From the NCBI GenBank assembly GCA_902766785.1, contig CACXEO010000055.1:1-48773 (forward strand): a DNA stretch of 48,773 nt, given 5' to 3'. The notes below the pieces were generated by a model. It was not told where the DNA came from, ran no database searches, and was given only the letters and a program-made list of their open reading frames with translations. Shown piece by piece: positions 9,258 through 18,885 of this stretch (the first letter of the stretch is position 1; each line of letters starts with the position of its first letter). Source of the DNA: Oscillospiraceae bacterium. GTDB taxonomy: Bacteria; Bacillota; Clostridia; Oscillospirales; Ruminococcaceae. The translations under genes were made by a program, and so were the position numbers.

Positions 9258-9854
9258 ATGTCAAAACGCGAAGACATACTGGAAGCGGTCATCTCTTTGA
9301 GCGACCGGTGCAAAACACCGGGTGAAATGACCATCTCCGCCGTTGCGGAGCACGCCGGTGTGGGAAAGGGAACGGTCTACGAGTACTTCACCTCCAAGGA
9401 GGAGATGATGGCCGAAGCCGTAGCGCACTTTATCAGAACCCGGCTTAACACCCTCATCGAAATGCCCTTTACCGGCAGCTTCCGGCAGGGATTTGATCAG
9501 CTTTCAAAAAAAGTCGATGAAATCTACCGGAAAAATCACTCGTTTTTCCGTCTGGTTTTCCTAACAGGTGAGCATGAAGAGTATGTTGCGACCTTTTCCG
9601 CAAAGAAAGCCGCGTCTCAAAGGGAAGAAATGTTCCAAAAAGTTGTTGGAATGCTGTTTCGGCTGACAGAAATCGGTAAAGCGGAGGGAATTATCACCGG
9701 GAATCCCGGCGGCAAAGATATGATGTTTGCCTTCCTTTGCATTGCCTCCGCCCTGTGTTGCGTTGTTCCGCAGTCAAAAGAGCTTTGGGACGATAAACCA
9801 AATTCGACGGCAATAGACTTTTTTTATGAAAAGTTTGTGAAACTGCTGAACTGA
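9258..9854 (+). CDS. TetR/AcrR family transcriptional repressor of the RND operon
   Basis: A 198-residue TetR-family protein. The N-terminal helix-turn-helix covers about residues 5-55 (TISAVAEHAGVGKGTVYEYFTSKEEMMAEAV, typical of the family). A helical C-terminal domain would bind the inducer. It is the second gene of the RND operon and presumably binds the 24-bp palindrome at 5612-5635, derepressing the pump when a substrate is present. I chose the ATG at 9258, preceded by AAGGTG six bases upstream. An ATG at 9243 overlapping the RND stop (ATGA) would add five residues and cannot be excluded. Confidence 0.93.
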   Translation: MSKREDILEAVISLSDRCKTPGEMTISAVAEHAGVGKGTVYEYFTSKEEMMAEAVAHFIRTRLNTLIEMPFTGSFRQGFDQLSKKVDEIYRKNHSFFRLVFLTGEHEEYVATFSAKKAASQREEMFQKVVGMLFRLTEIGKAEGIITGNPGGKDMMFAFLCIASALCCVVPQSKELWDDKPNSTAIDFFYEKFVKLLN

Positions 9855-9875
9855 CCCAGCTATTGGAAAACAATA

Positions 9876-9904
9876 AAAACCGCGCGGAAAATCCGCGCGG
9901 TTTT
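9876..9904. terminator. bidirectional terminator between tetR and capA
   Basis: AAAACCGCGCGG, short loop, CCGCGCGGTTTT. T-runs on both strands serve the convergent tetR and CapA-family genes. Confidence 0.88.
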
Positions 9905-9925
9905 ACTACTGAGCGTTACTATTTA

Positions 9926-11209
9926 TTATGCAAGCGGCGTCATAAATTCGGAGTCAATAATCGTGTTGAAAACATTTTTGGCGTATTCATAATCAAACTT
10001 TGACTGGTACTTCCGAACGCCGTGCTGGTTTGCAAGCTCCGGCGTATACTCGGAAAACGGGATAATCCGGATATCATTATAAGATGAGTTATAGTGCCCG
10101 ACCGTCGGAATAAAGGCCGCATTGGTAATTGAAACGCTGTCGGTCTCATAATCCTTTTCATAGGTCAGGTCGAGAATACCGCCGCACATGTTGGTGGCTT
10201 TTTGTTCAGTCGAGATGAAATTGCCCAGGGAATAAGCGACCAGCGCCTTGCCGCCGTCCGGCTTTTCAATCCATTTGATAGGCTGCAGGACATGCGGGCC
10301 GCTGCCGTAGATGACATCCGCACCCCAGGAGACCAGCTTATTGACGAACGCCTGCTGGCTATCAGTCACCTGGGTGTTGCATTCCTGCTGCCAGTGCATG
10401 AAAACACAAACCACGTCGGACTCCTGCTTCGCTTTCGCAATCTGCGCCTGAATTGCGGCTTCGATCTGAGCCTTTGTCTGATACGGGTCAGCCAGGTTTA
10501 GGAGCTTAAGCTCTGAATCCTGCGGCATAACGTTGCCATTGGTGTATTCAGTCACGCCAATATAGCTGAAAGTAATGCCGTTGACCGTATGTTTTTTTAC
10601 GGTGTTCAGGTCGGTATCCCCTTTATATGCCCCCGTGAGGACAACGCCCTTACCCGCTTTTGCCTTCCAAAAATCAATGGTCTCAAGTGCGCCTGAGACC
10701 CCCTGGTCCAGGATATGGTTGTTTGCATGGTTAAAAACCTGAAAGCCGATATCCACCATATGGTCGCCCAGCTGGGTCGGGGTGTTGAAAAGCGGCCAGT
10801 TGGACGGCGGCTTGGAAGCCACCAGCGGAGTCTCCTGGTTGATGACACCAAAATCCGCCTTGGCGATAAGCGGTGCGATATGCTGATAAGTGTAGGAAAA
10901 ATCGTAGCCGCTGCCGCCCGCTTTTTCCGCCGCCTGGGTGTAAATCCTGGAATGGATCAAGTTGTCGCCCGCTACCATCACTCTTGCGCTGGTGGGCTCG
11001 GGAATAGTACTGCTGCTATCCGATGAATCGGAACCGGAGTTTGATTCTGAAGCACTGGGTGCCACCGTAGGCTGAGTGTTCATTTTATCAACAATTGCCC
11101 AGACGGATACCCCCATCGTAGCGACCAAAACAAGAGCGATAATAGAAACAAAAACATTCCTGCGCTGTTTCCGCTTCCGGTTGGTGCGTTTATCTTTATA
11201 AAGTGCCAC
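9926..11209 (-). CDS. CapA family protein (poly-gamma-glutamate/capsule-associated metallophosphoesterase fold)
   Basis: A 427-residue protein with a basic N-terminus, one transmembrane helix (about residues 19-40), a Ser-rich linker (about 50-72) and an extracellular CapA domain. Family motifs visible in order: AGDNLIHSRIY, INQETPL, NHANNHILDQG, VFMHWQQE, GSGPHVLQP and YSLGNFIS. These match the calcineurin-like/CapA phosphoesterase superfamily metal-site signatures. CapA-type proteins act in polyglutamate capsule export or in undefined envelope functions; no capBC/pgs partners are present here, so the capsule role is unproven. The start is GTG at 11209, preceded by AAGGAGG at 4-10 bases. Confidence 0.9.
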   Translation of the reverse strand: MALYKDKRTNRKRKQRRNVFVSIIALVLVATMGVSVWAIVDKMNTQPTVAPSASESNSGSDSSDSSSTIPEPTSARVMVAGDNLIHSRIYTQAAEKAGGSGYDFSYTYQHIAPLIAKADFGVINQETPLVASKPPSNWPLFNTPTQLGDHMVDIGFQVFNHANNHILDQGVSGALETIDFWKAKAGKGVVLTGAYKGDTDLNTVKKHTVNGITFSYIGVTEYTNGNVMPQDSELKLLNLADPYQTKAQIEAAIQAQIAKAKQESDVVCVFMHWQQECNTQVTDSQQAFVNKLVSWGADVIYGSGPHVLQPIKWIEKPDGGKALVAYSLGNFISTEQKATNMCGGILDLTYEKDYETDSVSITNAAFIPTVGHYNSSYNDIRIIPFSEYTPELANQHGVRKYQSKFDYEYAKNVFNTIIDSEFMTPLA

Positions 11210-11346
11210 GTAATACCTCCTTAAAATAAATACGGTTCAATTTGCCCTTATTGTAACACCGCGCGGGAAAGTTGTAAAGAACCCGAACCATGTCAGAAAT
11301 TGTCACACCGTAAAAAATACGTAGAATAGGAAATTAAGTCGAAATA

Positions 11347-11355
11347 TGATATAAT
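11347..11355 (+). promoter_or_regulatory. extended -10 promoter and hairpin leader of malQ
   Basis: TGATATAAT is an extended -10 element without a good -35. The roughly 150-base leader that follows holds two small hairpins: GTGTG/CACAC at 11366-11381 and CATTCGG/CCGAATG at 11441-11464. No known riboswitch is recognisable. The remainder of the 300-base gap is AT-rich with no gene. Confidence 0.55.
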
Positions 11356-11512
11356 AAATCACGATGTGTGTTAAAGCACACAAACATTTAAAAAACAGGC
11401 GCTGTGGTGTTGATCCCAGACACTCGTTTTTGAAGAGCTTCATTCGGAAATCAAATGCCGAATGGATGAGAATTAAGTTTTCCTTAACATAGAGAGAAAC
11501 AGGAGGTTTTCA

Positions 11513-12994
11513 ATGAAACGGGCCAGCGGTATTCTTTTGCATCTATCATCCCTGCCGTCAAAATGGGGGATTGGTACGCTTGGAAAAGAAGCGTTTTGTT
11601 TTGTCGACTTTTTAAAGCGGGCGAGGCAGGCTTATTGGCAAATCCTGCCGGTCGGGCCAACGAGCTACGGCGACTCTCCTTACCAATCTTATTCCACTTT
11701 CGCCGGTAATCCCTATTTGATTGATTTGGAGCTTTTAGAGGAAGAAGGTCTTTTGAAGCCGGAGGATTATCAAAACTTTGACTGGGGAGAGCGGCCCTCA
11801 TGCGTGGATTACGACCAGCTGAAAGAAAATCGTTTCTTAGTACTGAGAACGGCCTTCTCCCGTTTTGATCCCTCCCAAGGCGAATTTACAGAGTTTTTGA
11901 AAAAAGAGGCAGGCTGGCTTGACGATTACGCCCTCTATATGGCCTGCAAAGAAGCCTTTGGCCAAAAAAGCTGGCTGGAATGGGAACCGGGGCTGAAGCT
12001 GCGCGATCCGAACGTTCTTTCCCGTTACCGGGAAGAAATGAACAGAGAAATCCGTTTCTGGCAGTTTGTCCAATACAAATTTTTCAAGCAATGGAACGCT
12101 TTGAAAGAATACGCCGTATCAAGCGGTGTTGAGATCATAGGCGATATCCCTATTTATGTAGCGCTCGACAGCGCTGATGTTTGGGCGAACCCCGGCCTGT
12201 TTCAGCTTGATGAAACAGGTGAGCCTACCGGGGTTTCCGGCTGTCCGCCCGATGCCTTTTCCGCGACCGGGCAGCTTTGGGGGAATCCCCTCTACCGCTG
12301 GGACGCCCATCGGGAGACGGGTTACGGCTGGTGGATGGAACGGATCAGGGCAGCTCAGAAACGGTTCGATGTCATCCGGATTGACCACTTCCGGGGCTTC
12401 GACGAACACTATGCGATCCCATATGGCGATAAAACAGCGGAAAACGGTTGTTGGAAGCCCGGGCCCGGCTGGGATTTTTTTCGCGTCATGCAGGAGACGC
12501 TTGGAGACGTAAAGGTTATTGCAGAAGATTTGGGATTCCTGACCGAATCGGTCCACAAGCTTCTCAGGCAAACCGGATATCCCGGGATGAAGGTTCTTCA
12601 GTTCGCTTTCAACTCCTGGGAACAGAGCAGCTACCTCCCCCACAACCATATCAAAAACTGTGTGGTCTACACCGGCACCCATGACAACGACACCATTGCC
12701 GGATGGTTCCAATCTATCTCAGCAGAAGACGCTGCGTTTTGTAAAAACTACCTGCGCCTTAACCGCGAAGAGGGGTACAACTGGGGCTTTATCAAGGCCG
12801 CGTGGGCAAGTGTGGCCGACACCGCTGTCGCCCAGATGCAGGATTTTCTGGATCTGGACGCTACCGCCCGGATGAACACCCCTTCCACAGTCGGCAGTAA
12901 CTGGAAATGGCGGCTGGAGCCGGGGATGCTCACAGAGGAGCTGGCCGAAAAAATCCGGGCAATGACTGCTCTGTACGGAAGGTTGTGCGGCTGA
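11513..12994 (+). CDS. malQ: 4-alpha-glucanotransferase (amylomaltase)
   Basis: A 493-residue GH77 enzyme that transfers alpha-1,4-glucan chains between maltodextrins; cytosolic, in maltodextrin/glycogen metabolism. Characteristic segments: SGILLHLSSLPS at the N-terminus, a QILPVGPTSYGDSPYQS substrate motif near residue 45, the nucleophile region VIRIDHFRGF, the acid/base region VIAEDLG, and THDNDT. Length matches the ~500-residue bacterial type without the N-terminal extension. AGGAGG precedes the ATG by 7 bases. It is a single gene with its own leader; no glycogen phosphorylase or pullulanase is adjacent. Confidence 0.97.
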   Translation: MKRASGILLHLSSLPSKWGIGTLGKEAFCFVDFLKRARQAYWQILPVGPTSYGDSPYQSYSTFAGNPYLIDLELLEEEGLLKPEDYQNFDWGERPSCVDYDQLKENRFLVLRTAFSRFDPSQGEFTEFLKKEAGWLDDYALYMACKEAFGQKSWLEWEPGLKLRDPNVLSRYREEMNREIRFWQFVQYKFFKQWNALKEYAVSSGVEIIGDIPIYVALDSADVWANPGLFQLDETGEPTGVSGCPPDAFSATGQLWGNPLYRWDAHRETGYGWWMERIRAAQKRFDVIRIDHFRGFDEHYAIPYGDKTAENGCWKPGPGWDFFRVMQETLGDVKVIAEDLGFLTESVHKLLRQTGYPGMKVLQFAFNSWEQSSYLPHNHIKNCVVYTGTHDNDTIAGWFQSISAEDAAFCKNYLRLNREEGYNWGFIKAAWASVADTAVAQMQDFLDLDATARMNTPSTVGSNWKWRLEPGMLTEELAEKIRAMTALYGRLCG

Positions 12995-13258
12995 TCCGCA
13001 TTTTGGGCCCAGAAAATTGATACTGAACCAATCAGAGTGAATTTTTTCCCGCCAAACGAAAAACGGCAGCAGTTTCCAGTTGTTTTTTGTTTTACTTTTC
13101 CGAAAACAATTGCTATAATAAAACTTCCGGAGATGCGCTTTATGCTTTCCGGCTTGCCACGAGTCAGAATTTTTAAGCTTTCACCGTAACATTTTTCTGG
13201 TTTCTGGCACCCCTTATCAGCCGGATTTATCCGGTATTTTATAAAAAGGAGTGCGAAT

Positions 13259-14056
13259 ATGTCTTTTTTTTCTGAGACCACCGGGGTTCCCTTTGAAGTA
13301 TTCGGCCCCCTGCACCTGTTTTTGCTTTTCTTTGTTCTGTGCGGTGTTTTATTAATTTACCGCCTTCGCGAACAATTGAGGAAGTTTAAATACAATAACC
13401 AGCTCCGCTATATTTTTGCCGGTATCCTGTTTGCCAACATGACAGTCTACTATATAAGCCTGGCAATGATGGGATACTACGACGTCAGAAAGCACCTGCC
13501 TTTGGAGTTTTGCTTTATCACCGGTTATCTTTTTATGTATATTCTGGTAACCCAAAACAGGAAACTCTACCGGGTTATCTATTTCTTTACCATTATGGGC
13601 CCCCTGCCGGCCATGCTCTGGCCTAACCTCTCCGGGAGCTACGATCGGTTCATTTTTTACCAGTTCTTCATCAGTCACCATTTGATGATGCTGATGAGCT
13701 TCTACACCTTGATTGTTTTCCAGTACCGGGTGGAGTCTAAAGATGCGCTCCACGCCTTCGGATGGGCCGTCATCCTTTTTGGGAGCGTGTATGGGATCAA
13801 CCTCACGTTTGGTACTAATTACATTATGCAGAGCAAATTGCCGGATACGGTTTTAAATCTCTATCCTTTCCTTCGCTCCTTTGACGTCCCGATTTTCTGG
13901 CTGATCCTTTGCGGCGGCGTCTGTCTGCTATTCGCCCTTGGGGTCGCCTTGCTTTTGCAGGGCAAAGGGGGAAAAGCGCGGTTTCTCACGGAACGTTATT
14001 ATGCAGAACCCGAAAAATTATCGGCGCAAACGGTGCGGATATATCACATGGAATAA
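13259..14056 (+). CDS. YwaF/TIGR02206 family integral membrane protein
   Basis: A 265-residue membrane protein with about six to seven hydrophobic helices. It starts GVPFEVFGPLHL, and the middle has HLPLEFCFITGYLFMYIL and FFISHHLMMLMSFYTL, typical of the YwaF-like family whose function is not established. It ends in a short charged cytosolic tail. The ATG has AAAAGGAG upstream and a TGCTATAAT extended -10 lies about 130 bases before the start. It is followed by a terminator, so it appears monocistronic. Confidence 0.85.
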   Translation: MSFFSETTGVPFEVFGPLHLFLLFFVLCGVLLIYRLREQLRKFKYNNQLRYIFAGILFANMTVYYISLAMMGYYDVRKHLPLEFCFITGYLFMYILVTQNRKLYRVIYFFTIMGPLPAMLWPNLSGSYDRFIFYQFFISHHLMMLMSFYTLIVFQYRVESKDALHAFGWAVILFGSVYGINLTFGTNYIMQSKLPDTVLNLYPFLRSFDVPIFWLILCGGVCLLFALGVALLLQGKGGKARFLTERYYAEPEKLSAQTVRIYHME

Positions 14057-14065
14057 CATTTACTT

Positions 14066-14095
14066 CAAACTCCGCTTTGCGGAGTTTGTTTTTTT
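14066..14095 (+). terminator. intrinsic terminator after the YwaF-like gene
   Basis: CAAACTCCGC, TTT loop, GCGGAGTTTG followed by a T-run. Confidence 0.88.
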
Positions 14096-14129
14096 GTGCA
14101 ATTTACCGTTTTTTATCTTGCAAAAATTG

Positions 14130-14424
14130 TGTTATAATAATCATTGTGCCATTTGACAGCAGCTCCTTCTGCTGCTTCCCCGGCTGAATAGCCTTATGGC
14201 AAAACCTGAACACACTGTATCCGGCGCCGGGGAAAATGTTTTGCGTTTCTACGCTTGTGTCATATAGTAAATAAACTACAAAAAAGTCCACTGGACTATT
14301 TTGAAACGCCGCTTTTAGCGGCGCTGCTTGAAAACTACTCAAGTGGGGTTTCAAGTAAACAAATATAACAGTCAATTGTTGTTAACAATGGAAAATATGG
14401 ATATTCATTAAAGGAGACTTTCAT
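14130..14424 (+). promoter_or_regulatory. promoter and long structured leader of bipA
   Basis: TGTTATAAT (14130-14138) is an extended -10. The roughly 280-base untranslated stretch before the bipA start folds into several perfect stems: CAGCAG/CTGCTG (14157-14174), TTCCCCGGC/GCCGGGGAA (14176-14234, enclosing about 41 bases), CGCCGC-TTTTA-GCGGCG (14307-14323) and CTTGAAA/TTTCAAG (14327-14355). No open frame or known riboswitch fits. It is either a long regulatory 5' leader or a separate small RNA upstream of bipA. Confidence 0.5.
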
Positions 14425-16242
14425 TTGACCAGAGAAGATTTACGCAACGTGGCCATTATTGCCCACGTTGACCACGGTAAGACCACCCTGGTGGACGAGC
14501 TTTTAAAACAGGGCGGCGTCTACCGTGAAAACCAGGTGGTGGAAGAACGCGTCATGGATAACAACGCGCTGGAGCGGGAACGCGGCATCACCATCCTTGC
14601 AAAGAACACCGCAGCCCATTACAAGGGCGTTAAAATCAATATTATCGACACCCCCGGGCATGCTGATTTCGGCGGCGAAGTAGAACGCGTCCTCAAAATG
14701 GTAAACGGCGTAATCCTCCTGGTGGATGCGGCGGAGGGCTGTATGCCCCAGACCCGTTTCGTTCTCCAAAAAGCTCTGGAAATGGGACACCGGATTATTA
14801 TTGTCGTCAATAAAATTGACCGGCCTGACGCCCGGCTGGACGAGGTCGGCGATGAAGTGCTCGAACTTCTTCTGGACCTTGACGCCTCGGAAGAGCAGCT
14901 TGAAAGCCCGATTATCTTCTGCTCCGGCCGCGCCGGTACCGCTTCCCTTTCCCAGTATGAACCTGGCAAAGACCTGTCGGTTTTATTTGAAACTATTCTT
15001 GACTATATCCCGGCCCCAGAAGGGGACGATGAGGGAGAGCTCCAGCTGCTTGTTTCCTCCATCGACTACAACGACTACGTCGGCCGAATCGCAATCGGGC
15101 GGATCGAGCGCGGCGTCCTCAAACAGAATCAAGACGTTATGGTCTGCAACTATCATCAGGACAAAGAGCCGTATAAGAGCCGTGTCCAGGCAATTTACCA
15201 GATTGACGGGTTAAACCGCATTCCGGTCGAGTCCGCCAAGGTTGGAGATATTGTCTGTTTTTCAGGTATCAGCGATATCACGATCGGAGATACCATTACT
15301 TCTCCCGCCGCTCCGGAACCGCTGCCGTTTGTCAAAATCAGCGAGCCGACTGTTGAAATGACCTTCTCTGTCAACGACAGCCCTTTTGCCGGAAGAGAAG
15401 GAAAGTTTGTCACCTCACGCCAGCTCCGCGACCGGCTTTACAAAGAACTGCTCAAGGATGTTTCCCTCCGGGTGGAAGACGGGGATACGACCGACAGCTT
15501 CAAGGTCTGCGGCCGCGGTGAGATGCACCTGTCCATCCTGATTGAAACCATGCGCCGCGAAGGTTTTGAATTCTCGGTCAGTACCCCGCGCGTCCTCCTT
15601 AAAGAAATCGACGGTAAAACCTACGAGCCAACCGAGCGGCTCCTCATTGATGTACCGGAGGAATGCGTCGGTTCCGTCATGGAAAAGATGGGAACACGGA
15701 AAGCTGAATTAATCCAGATGTCCCCGGTCGGGTCCAGGATGCGTATTGAATACATCATCCCGTCCCGCGGCCTTTTTGGCTACCGGAGTGAATTTTTGAC
15801 CGATACCCGCGGCGAGGGGATCCTCAACGCGGTCTTCAACGAATACCAGCCCTATAAAGGGGATATCTCCCGCCGTTCCAACGGCTCACTGATCTCATTT
15901 GAAACCGGCGATTCCATTACTTACGGCCTTTACAATGCCCAGGAACGCGGCACCCTCTTCATTGGGGCGGGCGTTCCGGTTTACGAAGGGATGATTGTAG
16001 GCTACTCTCCAAAACAGGAGGACCTTGCAGTTAACGTCTGCAAGAAAAAACAGCTTACCAATACCCGCGCGTCCGGCAGTGACGATGCGCTCCGTCTGGT
16101 TCCTCCCCGCAAGATGAGCCTTGAAGACTGTCTGGAATTCCTGGCGGAGGATGAACTTTTGGAAGTTACGCCGAAAAATCTTCGGCTCCGGAAACGCATC
16201 CTCAACAACAGCCTGCGGATGAAAGCACGGGCTAAAAATTAA
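14425..16242 (+). CDS. typA: ribosome-associated GTPase BipA/TypA
   Basis: A 605-residue translational GTPase that binds the ribosome and helps 50S assembly and growth at low temperature or under stress. The G domain shows [10 protein letters not shown] (G1), RGITI (G2), DTPGHADF (G3) and NKIDRPDAR (G4). EF-G-like domains follow, then the BipA-specific C-terminal domain ([19 protein letters not shown]), and the protein ends in a Lys/Arg-rich tail. The start is TTG at 14425, seven bases after AAAGGAGA. Length is standard for the family. It is a single gene behind a long leader (see that entry). Confidence 0.98.
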   Translation: MTREDLRNVAIIAHVDHGKTTLVDELLKQGGVYRENQVVEERVMDNNALERERGITILAKNTAAHYKGVKINIIDTPGHADFGGEVERVLKMVNGVILLVDAAEGCMPQTRFVLQKALEMGHRIIIVVNKIDRPDARLDEVGDEVLELLLDLDASEEQLESPIIFCSGRAGTASLSQYEPGKDLSVLFETILDYIPAPEGDDEGELQLLVSSIDYNDYVGRIAIGRIERGVLKQNQDVMVCNYHQDKEPYKSRVQAIYQIDGLNRIPVESAKVGDIVCFSGISDITIGDTITSPAAPEPLPFVKISEPTVEMTFSVNDSPFAGREGKFVTSRQLRDRLYKELLKDVSLRVEDGDTTDSFKVCGRGEMHLSILIETMRREGFEFSVSTPRVLLKEIDGKTYEPTERLLIDVPEECVGSVMEKMGTRKAELIQMSPVGSRMRIEYIIPSRGLFGYRSEFLTDTRGEGILNAVFNEYQPYKGDISRRSNGSLISFETGDSITYGLYNAQERGTLFIGAGVPVYEGMIVGYSPKQEDLAVNVCKKKQLTNTRASGSDDALRLVPPRKMSLEDCLEFLAEDELLEVTPKNLRLRKRILNNSLRMKARAKN

Positions 16243-16249
16243 TTGTATC

Positions 16250-16278
16250 AAACCCCCTGCTTTTGCCGGGGGTTTTTC
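16250..16278 (+). terminator. intrinsic terminator after bipA
   Basis: AACCCCC paired with GGGGGTT around a small GC-loop stem, followed by TTTTTC. Confidence 0.85.
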
Positions 16279-16355
16279 TTTTGCCGCCAATAAAAAAACC
16301 TCTAACAAGTACATTAATTTAAATAAAAATATTATCGTAATACAATAAATTTTAA

Positions 16356-16384
16356 TTGACATTCAATTTGTTTCGTGATAATAT
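16356..16384 (+). promoter_or_regulatory. promoter of the DUF2975/HTH gene pair
   Basis: TTGACA, 17-base spacer, TAATAT, ending 29 bases before the ATG of the DUF2975 gene. Confidence 0.75.
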
Positions 16385-16413
16385 ATTGAAAACGATATAA
16401 AAGAGGTGCCGCA

Positions 16414-16893
16414 ATGAAACAGAAAAATTTATCCAAATGGTTAAAGTGGATTCTAGTTGGGCTGGCGATCTGCGGGCTCGCGGTATACGGGTACATCATC
16501 CCCGTATTGGGAAACAATATCGCCAGGGCAAACCCGGAATTCGCCTACTGTTATTCCCCGTGGCTATTTTTCCTGCTTGGGACGGCTTTACCGGTTTTCG
16601 CCGCTCTTTTCTGCGGATGGATCATTACTTCAGAAATTGCCTGCGACCGTTCTTTTTCCAATAAAAACGCCAGGCTGCTCAAGGTTATTTCCTTTCTTGC
16701 AGCGGGTGACGCTATTTATTTTTTTCTGGGAAACATTGTGTTTCTATCCCTTGATATGAATCACCCGGGGATCGTTCTCGCTTCCCTTTTCGCTGTGTTT
16801 ATCGGCGCGGCCATTGCTGTGACAGCGGCGGCGCTCAGCCACCTTGTCTACAAAGCGGCTCAGATACAAGCAGAAAACGAGGGGACAATTTAA
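16414..16893 (+). CDS. DUF2975 family membrane protein
   Basis: A 159-residue protein with four predicted helices (about residues 10-32, 46-70, 86-112 and 118-145). It matches the pattern of DUF2975 proteins: N-terminal helix, an extracytoplasmic loop, then FSNKNARLLK before helix 3. Such proteins are commonly encoded next to a small Cro/C1-type regulator, as here (next gene 5 bases after the stop). Function is unknown; the pairing suggests the membrane protein modulates the regulator, by analogy with other regulator/membrane-protein modules (inference). AGAGGTG precedes the ATG. Confidence 0.85.
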   Translation: MKQKNLSKWLKWILVGLAICGLAVYGYIIPVLGNNIARANPEFAYCYSPWLFFLLGTALPVFAALFCGWIITSEIACDRSFSNKNARLLKVISFLAAGDAIYFFLGNIVFLSLDMNHPGIVLASLFAVFIGAAIAVTAAALSHLVYKAAQIQAENEGTI

Positions 16894-16898
16894 GGCTT

Positions 16899-17123
16899 AT
16901 GATTATTATTAACATTGACGTTATGCTGGCAAAGCGCAAAATGAGCGTTACCGAGCTGTCGGAACGGGTCAACATTACCCTTGCCAATATTTCTATTTTA
17001 AAAAACGGAAAAGCCAAGGCAATTAAAATTGAAACGCTGAATAAAATATGCGCCGCTCTTCAGTGCCAACCCGGTGATATTCTGGAATGGAGGCCGGAGC
17101 CTGAACGCCTTGCCCGGGCATAA
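16899..17123 (+). CDS. small HTH (Cro/C1, YozG-like) transcriptional regulator
   Basis: A 74-residue DNA-binding protein. The helix-turn-helix is in the segment MSVTELSERVNITLANISILKNGK (residues 15-38), followed by IETLNKICAALQCQPGDILEW, the classic end of this family. It sits 5 bases after the DUF2975 gene in the same operon. The ribosome site is weak (AAGG about 8 bases upstream), so translation may be coupled to the upstream gene. It probably autoregulates the pair. Confidence 0.9.
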   Translation: MIIINIDVMLAKRKMSVTELSERVNITLANISILKNGKAKAIKIETLNKICAALQCQPGDILEWRPEPERLARA

Positions 17124-17201
17124 AAAGCGAGGGGCATACGGCAGGTTTTTGCCGCAGGCCCGGCCTTTAACATAGCCAATAGAAAACTCAGCGGCACAAA
17201 C

Positions 17202-17232
17202 AAAGGCAGCCCGGAATATCCGGGCTGCCTTT
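17202..17232 (+). terminator. terminator after the DUF2975/HTH operon
   Basis: GGCAGCCCGG, 5-base loop, CCGGGCTGCC followed by TTT; flanking A-run on the left allows bidirectional use. A second GC hairpin follows at about 17247-17260. Confidence 0.85.
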
Positions 17233-17413
17233 ATGCGCATACAACGCCGCTTACGCGGCGGGATTTTCAAGCGGTTTGCGGTGTGATAAATCCCTCAAAA
17301 CCAGCAAGGAGGCGGACAGAAAGCGTTTTTAACCCTCTCTCTGTGGCCTGTATTCAGTATAAACGCAGGATGTGACAGATTCATTAACCGCTTGTAAAGG
17401 ATCATAGAAATTC

Positions 17414-18088
17414 TTATGATGATTCTGCGAAACTTTTCTGATACTCCAGCAGTATGGATTCGTCCCGCTGTTCCGGCGGTACCGGAAAACGGAGCTCAGC
17501 TTCCACCCTTAACGGGAGCCCCCCAACCTTGTAGACTGTGTCCGCCATCCGGGCGGCCTCTGAGACGTCGTGGGTAATCATGACGATCAGCCGCCCCCTG
17601 TACCGCTCCAATATTTCGTCCATCACCCGGTTCTTCAGCGCCCGGTCAAGCCCCTGGAACGGCTCATCCACCAGCAGGATATCGGCGTCATAGGCGAGCG
17701 CCCGGCCGATTGCGACCCGGCGGCGCATCCCGCCGCTGAGGCCGGAGGGATACCGTTTCCCCTCCTCCGCCAGTTCAAGCCGGGTAAGGATTTCATCCGG
17801 AACACTGGAGTGACGTTCCGGTAAGACAAGCGCGATATTCTGCTTGACGGTCAGGTGCTCCAAAAGACGGTCCTCCTGAAACAAAACGCCCACCGTTTTC
17901 CCCTTTAACCCGGCAGTTGTACCGCTTTGGGGCGTTTCCAGCCCGGCGATGACGCGTAACAGTGTTGTTTTCCCACAGCCGGAAGGGCCAATCAGACAGA
18001 CAACGCCAGAATCCGGCAGGGTGAGCGAAAAATCCGCAAGCACCGTTTTTTCTCCATAGTGTAAAGCCAGGTTTTTGCATTCGATCAC
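17414..18088 (-). CDS. ABC transporter ATP-binding protein (nitrate/sulfonate/taurine type)
   Basis: A 224-residue ATPase of an SsuB/TauB-like importer. Walker A is GPSGCGKTTL (about 33-42), the signature is LSGGMRRRVAIGRAL, Walker B is ILLVDEPF, and the H-loop is MITHDVSEA. The start is GTG overlapping the permease stop by 4 bases (GTGA), indicating translational coupling. It is the third gene of the minus-strand binding protein-permease-ATPase operon. It is slightly shorter than typical SsuB (about 250). Confidence 0.93.
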   Translation of the reverse strand: MIECKNLALHYGEKTVLADFSLTLPDSGVVCLIGPSGCGKTTLLRVIAGLETPQSGTTAGLKGKTVGVLFQEDRLLEHLTVKQNIALVLPERHSSVPDEILTRLELAEEGKRYPSGLSGGMRRRVAIGRALAYDADILLVDEPFQGLDRALKNRVMDEILERYRGRLIVMITHDVSEAARMADTVYKVGGLPLRVEAELRFPVPPEQRDESILLEYQKSFAESS

Positions 18089-18885
18089 CGCGCTTCACCC
18101 CCCGCCCGCAGAAATCGAAATTTTCGACCTGCTTTTTTTAACAATGCCACCAGCAGTCTTTCCAACAGGATACTCAACAGAATAACAGCCGCCGTCCACG
18201 CAAACAGCTCCGGTGTTTCCAAATATATCTTTGCCTGGTAAAGCATATTGCCCACCGAATGCTTCGGCAGGGCGATAACCTCGGCCGCTATCCCGGACTT
18301 CCATGAAAAGCCGATGGAGGTCTGGAGCGCCGCCAAAAAATAGGGCATCACCTGTGGAAGATAAACAGCCCGCAGGCGCTTGAAAAAAGGCAGGCGGTAA
18401 GCAAACGCCATTTCTTTTAACCGCGGGTCAATCTGTTTCATTCCCTGCGACAGGTTCGACCAGACGATTGGCAGCACCATCAGCGCAACGCAGAAAACCG
18501 GCACACTGTCGGTACTGAGCCAGACCAGAGCAAGGATGATAAAGGACGCCACCGGCGTCGCTTTGATGATTTCAAGCGGCAGGGAAAAAACACGGTCGGC
18601 AAGGCGGCAGTTCGCCGTGAGGACAGCGAGCAGAGTCCCTCCTACCAGGCCGATTCCCAACCCAGCCAGAATCCGCAGAAGAGAGCCGGCGACAGTGAGC
18701 CAGAAATCCACATCTCCTAAAAGGCCCCAAAGAGTAGTTCCTACCTGAACCGGCGTTGCCAGCAGGATTTCCTGGTTTACTAAAAAAGCAGCAAGCTGCC
18801 AAAGCGCCAGCCAGAAGGCCAGCACCAGCAGCTTGCTCCCTATTTCTTTCAGCCGTTCCTTACTTCTGGTAGTAGAAGCCGTCAT
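18085..18885 (-). CDS. ABC transporter permease (nitrate/sulfonate/taurine type)
   Basis: A 266-residue inner-membrane permease with about six helices and the cytoplasmic EAA loop around KRLRAVYLPQVMPYFLAAL (about 165-183), where the ATPase couples. Homologous in pattern to SsuC/TauC/ThiX. Its start codon lies 26 bases inside the end of the binding-protein gene, and its end overlaps the ATPase start, so the three are translated as a unit. Confidence 0.93.
   Translation of the reverse strand: MTASTTRSKERLKEIGSKLLVLAFWLALWQLAAFLVNQEILLATPVQVGTTLWGLLGDVDFWLTVAGSLLRILAGLGIGLVGGTLLAVLTANCRLADRVFSLPLEIIKATPVASFIILALVWLSTDSVPVFCVALMVLPIVWSNLSQGMKQIDPRLKEMAFAYRLPFFKRLRAVYLPQVMPYFLAALQTSIGFSWKSGIAAEVIALPKHSVGNMLYQAKIYLETPELFAWTAAVILLSILLERLLVALLKKAGRKFRFLRAGGEAR

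Noticed and set aside
14140..14280. 6S RNA in the bipA leader
   Set aside because: The stems do not reproduce the long closing stem with a central bubble that I could recognise; kept only as an unidentified structured leader.
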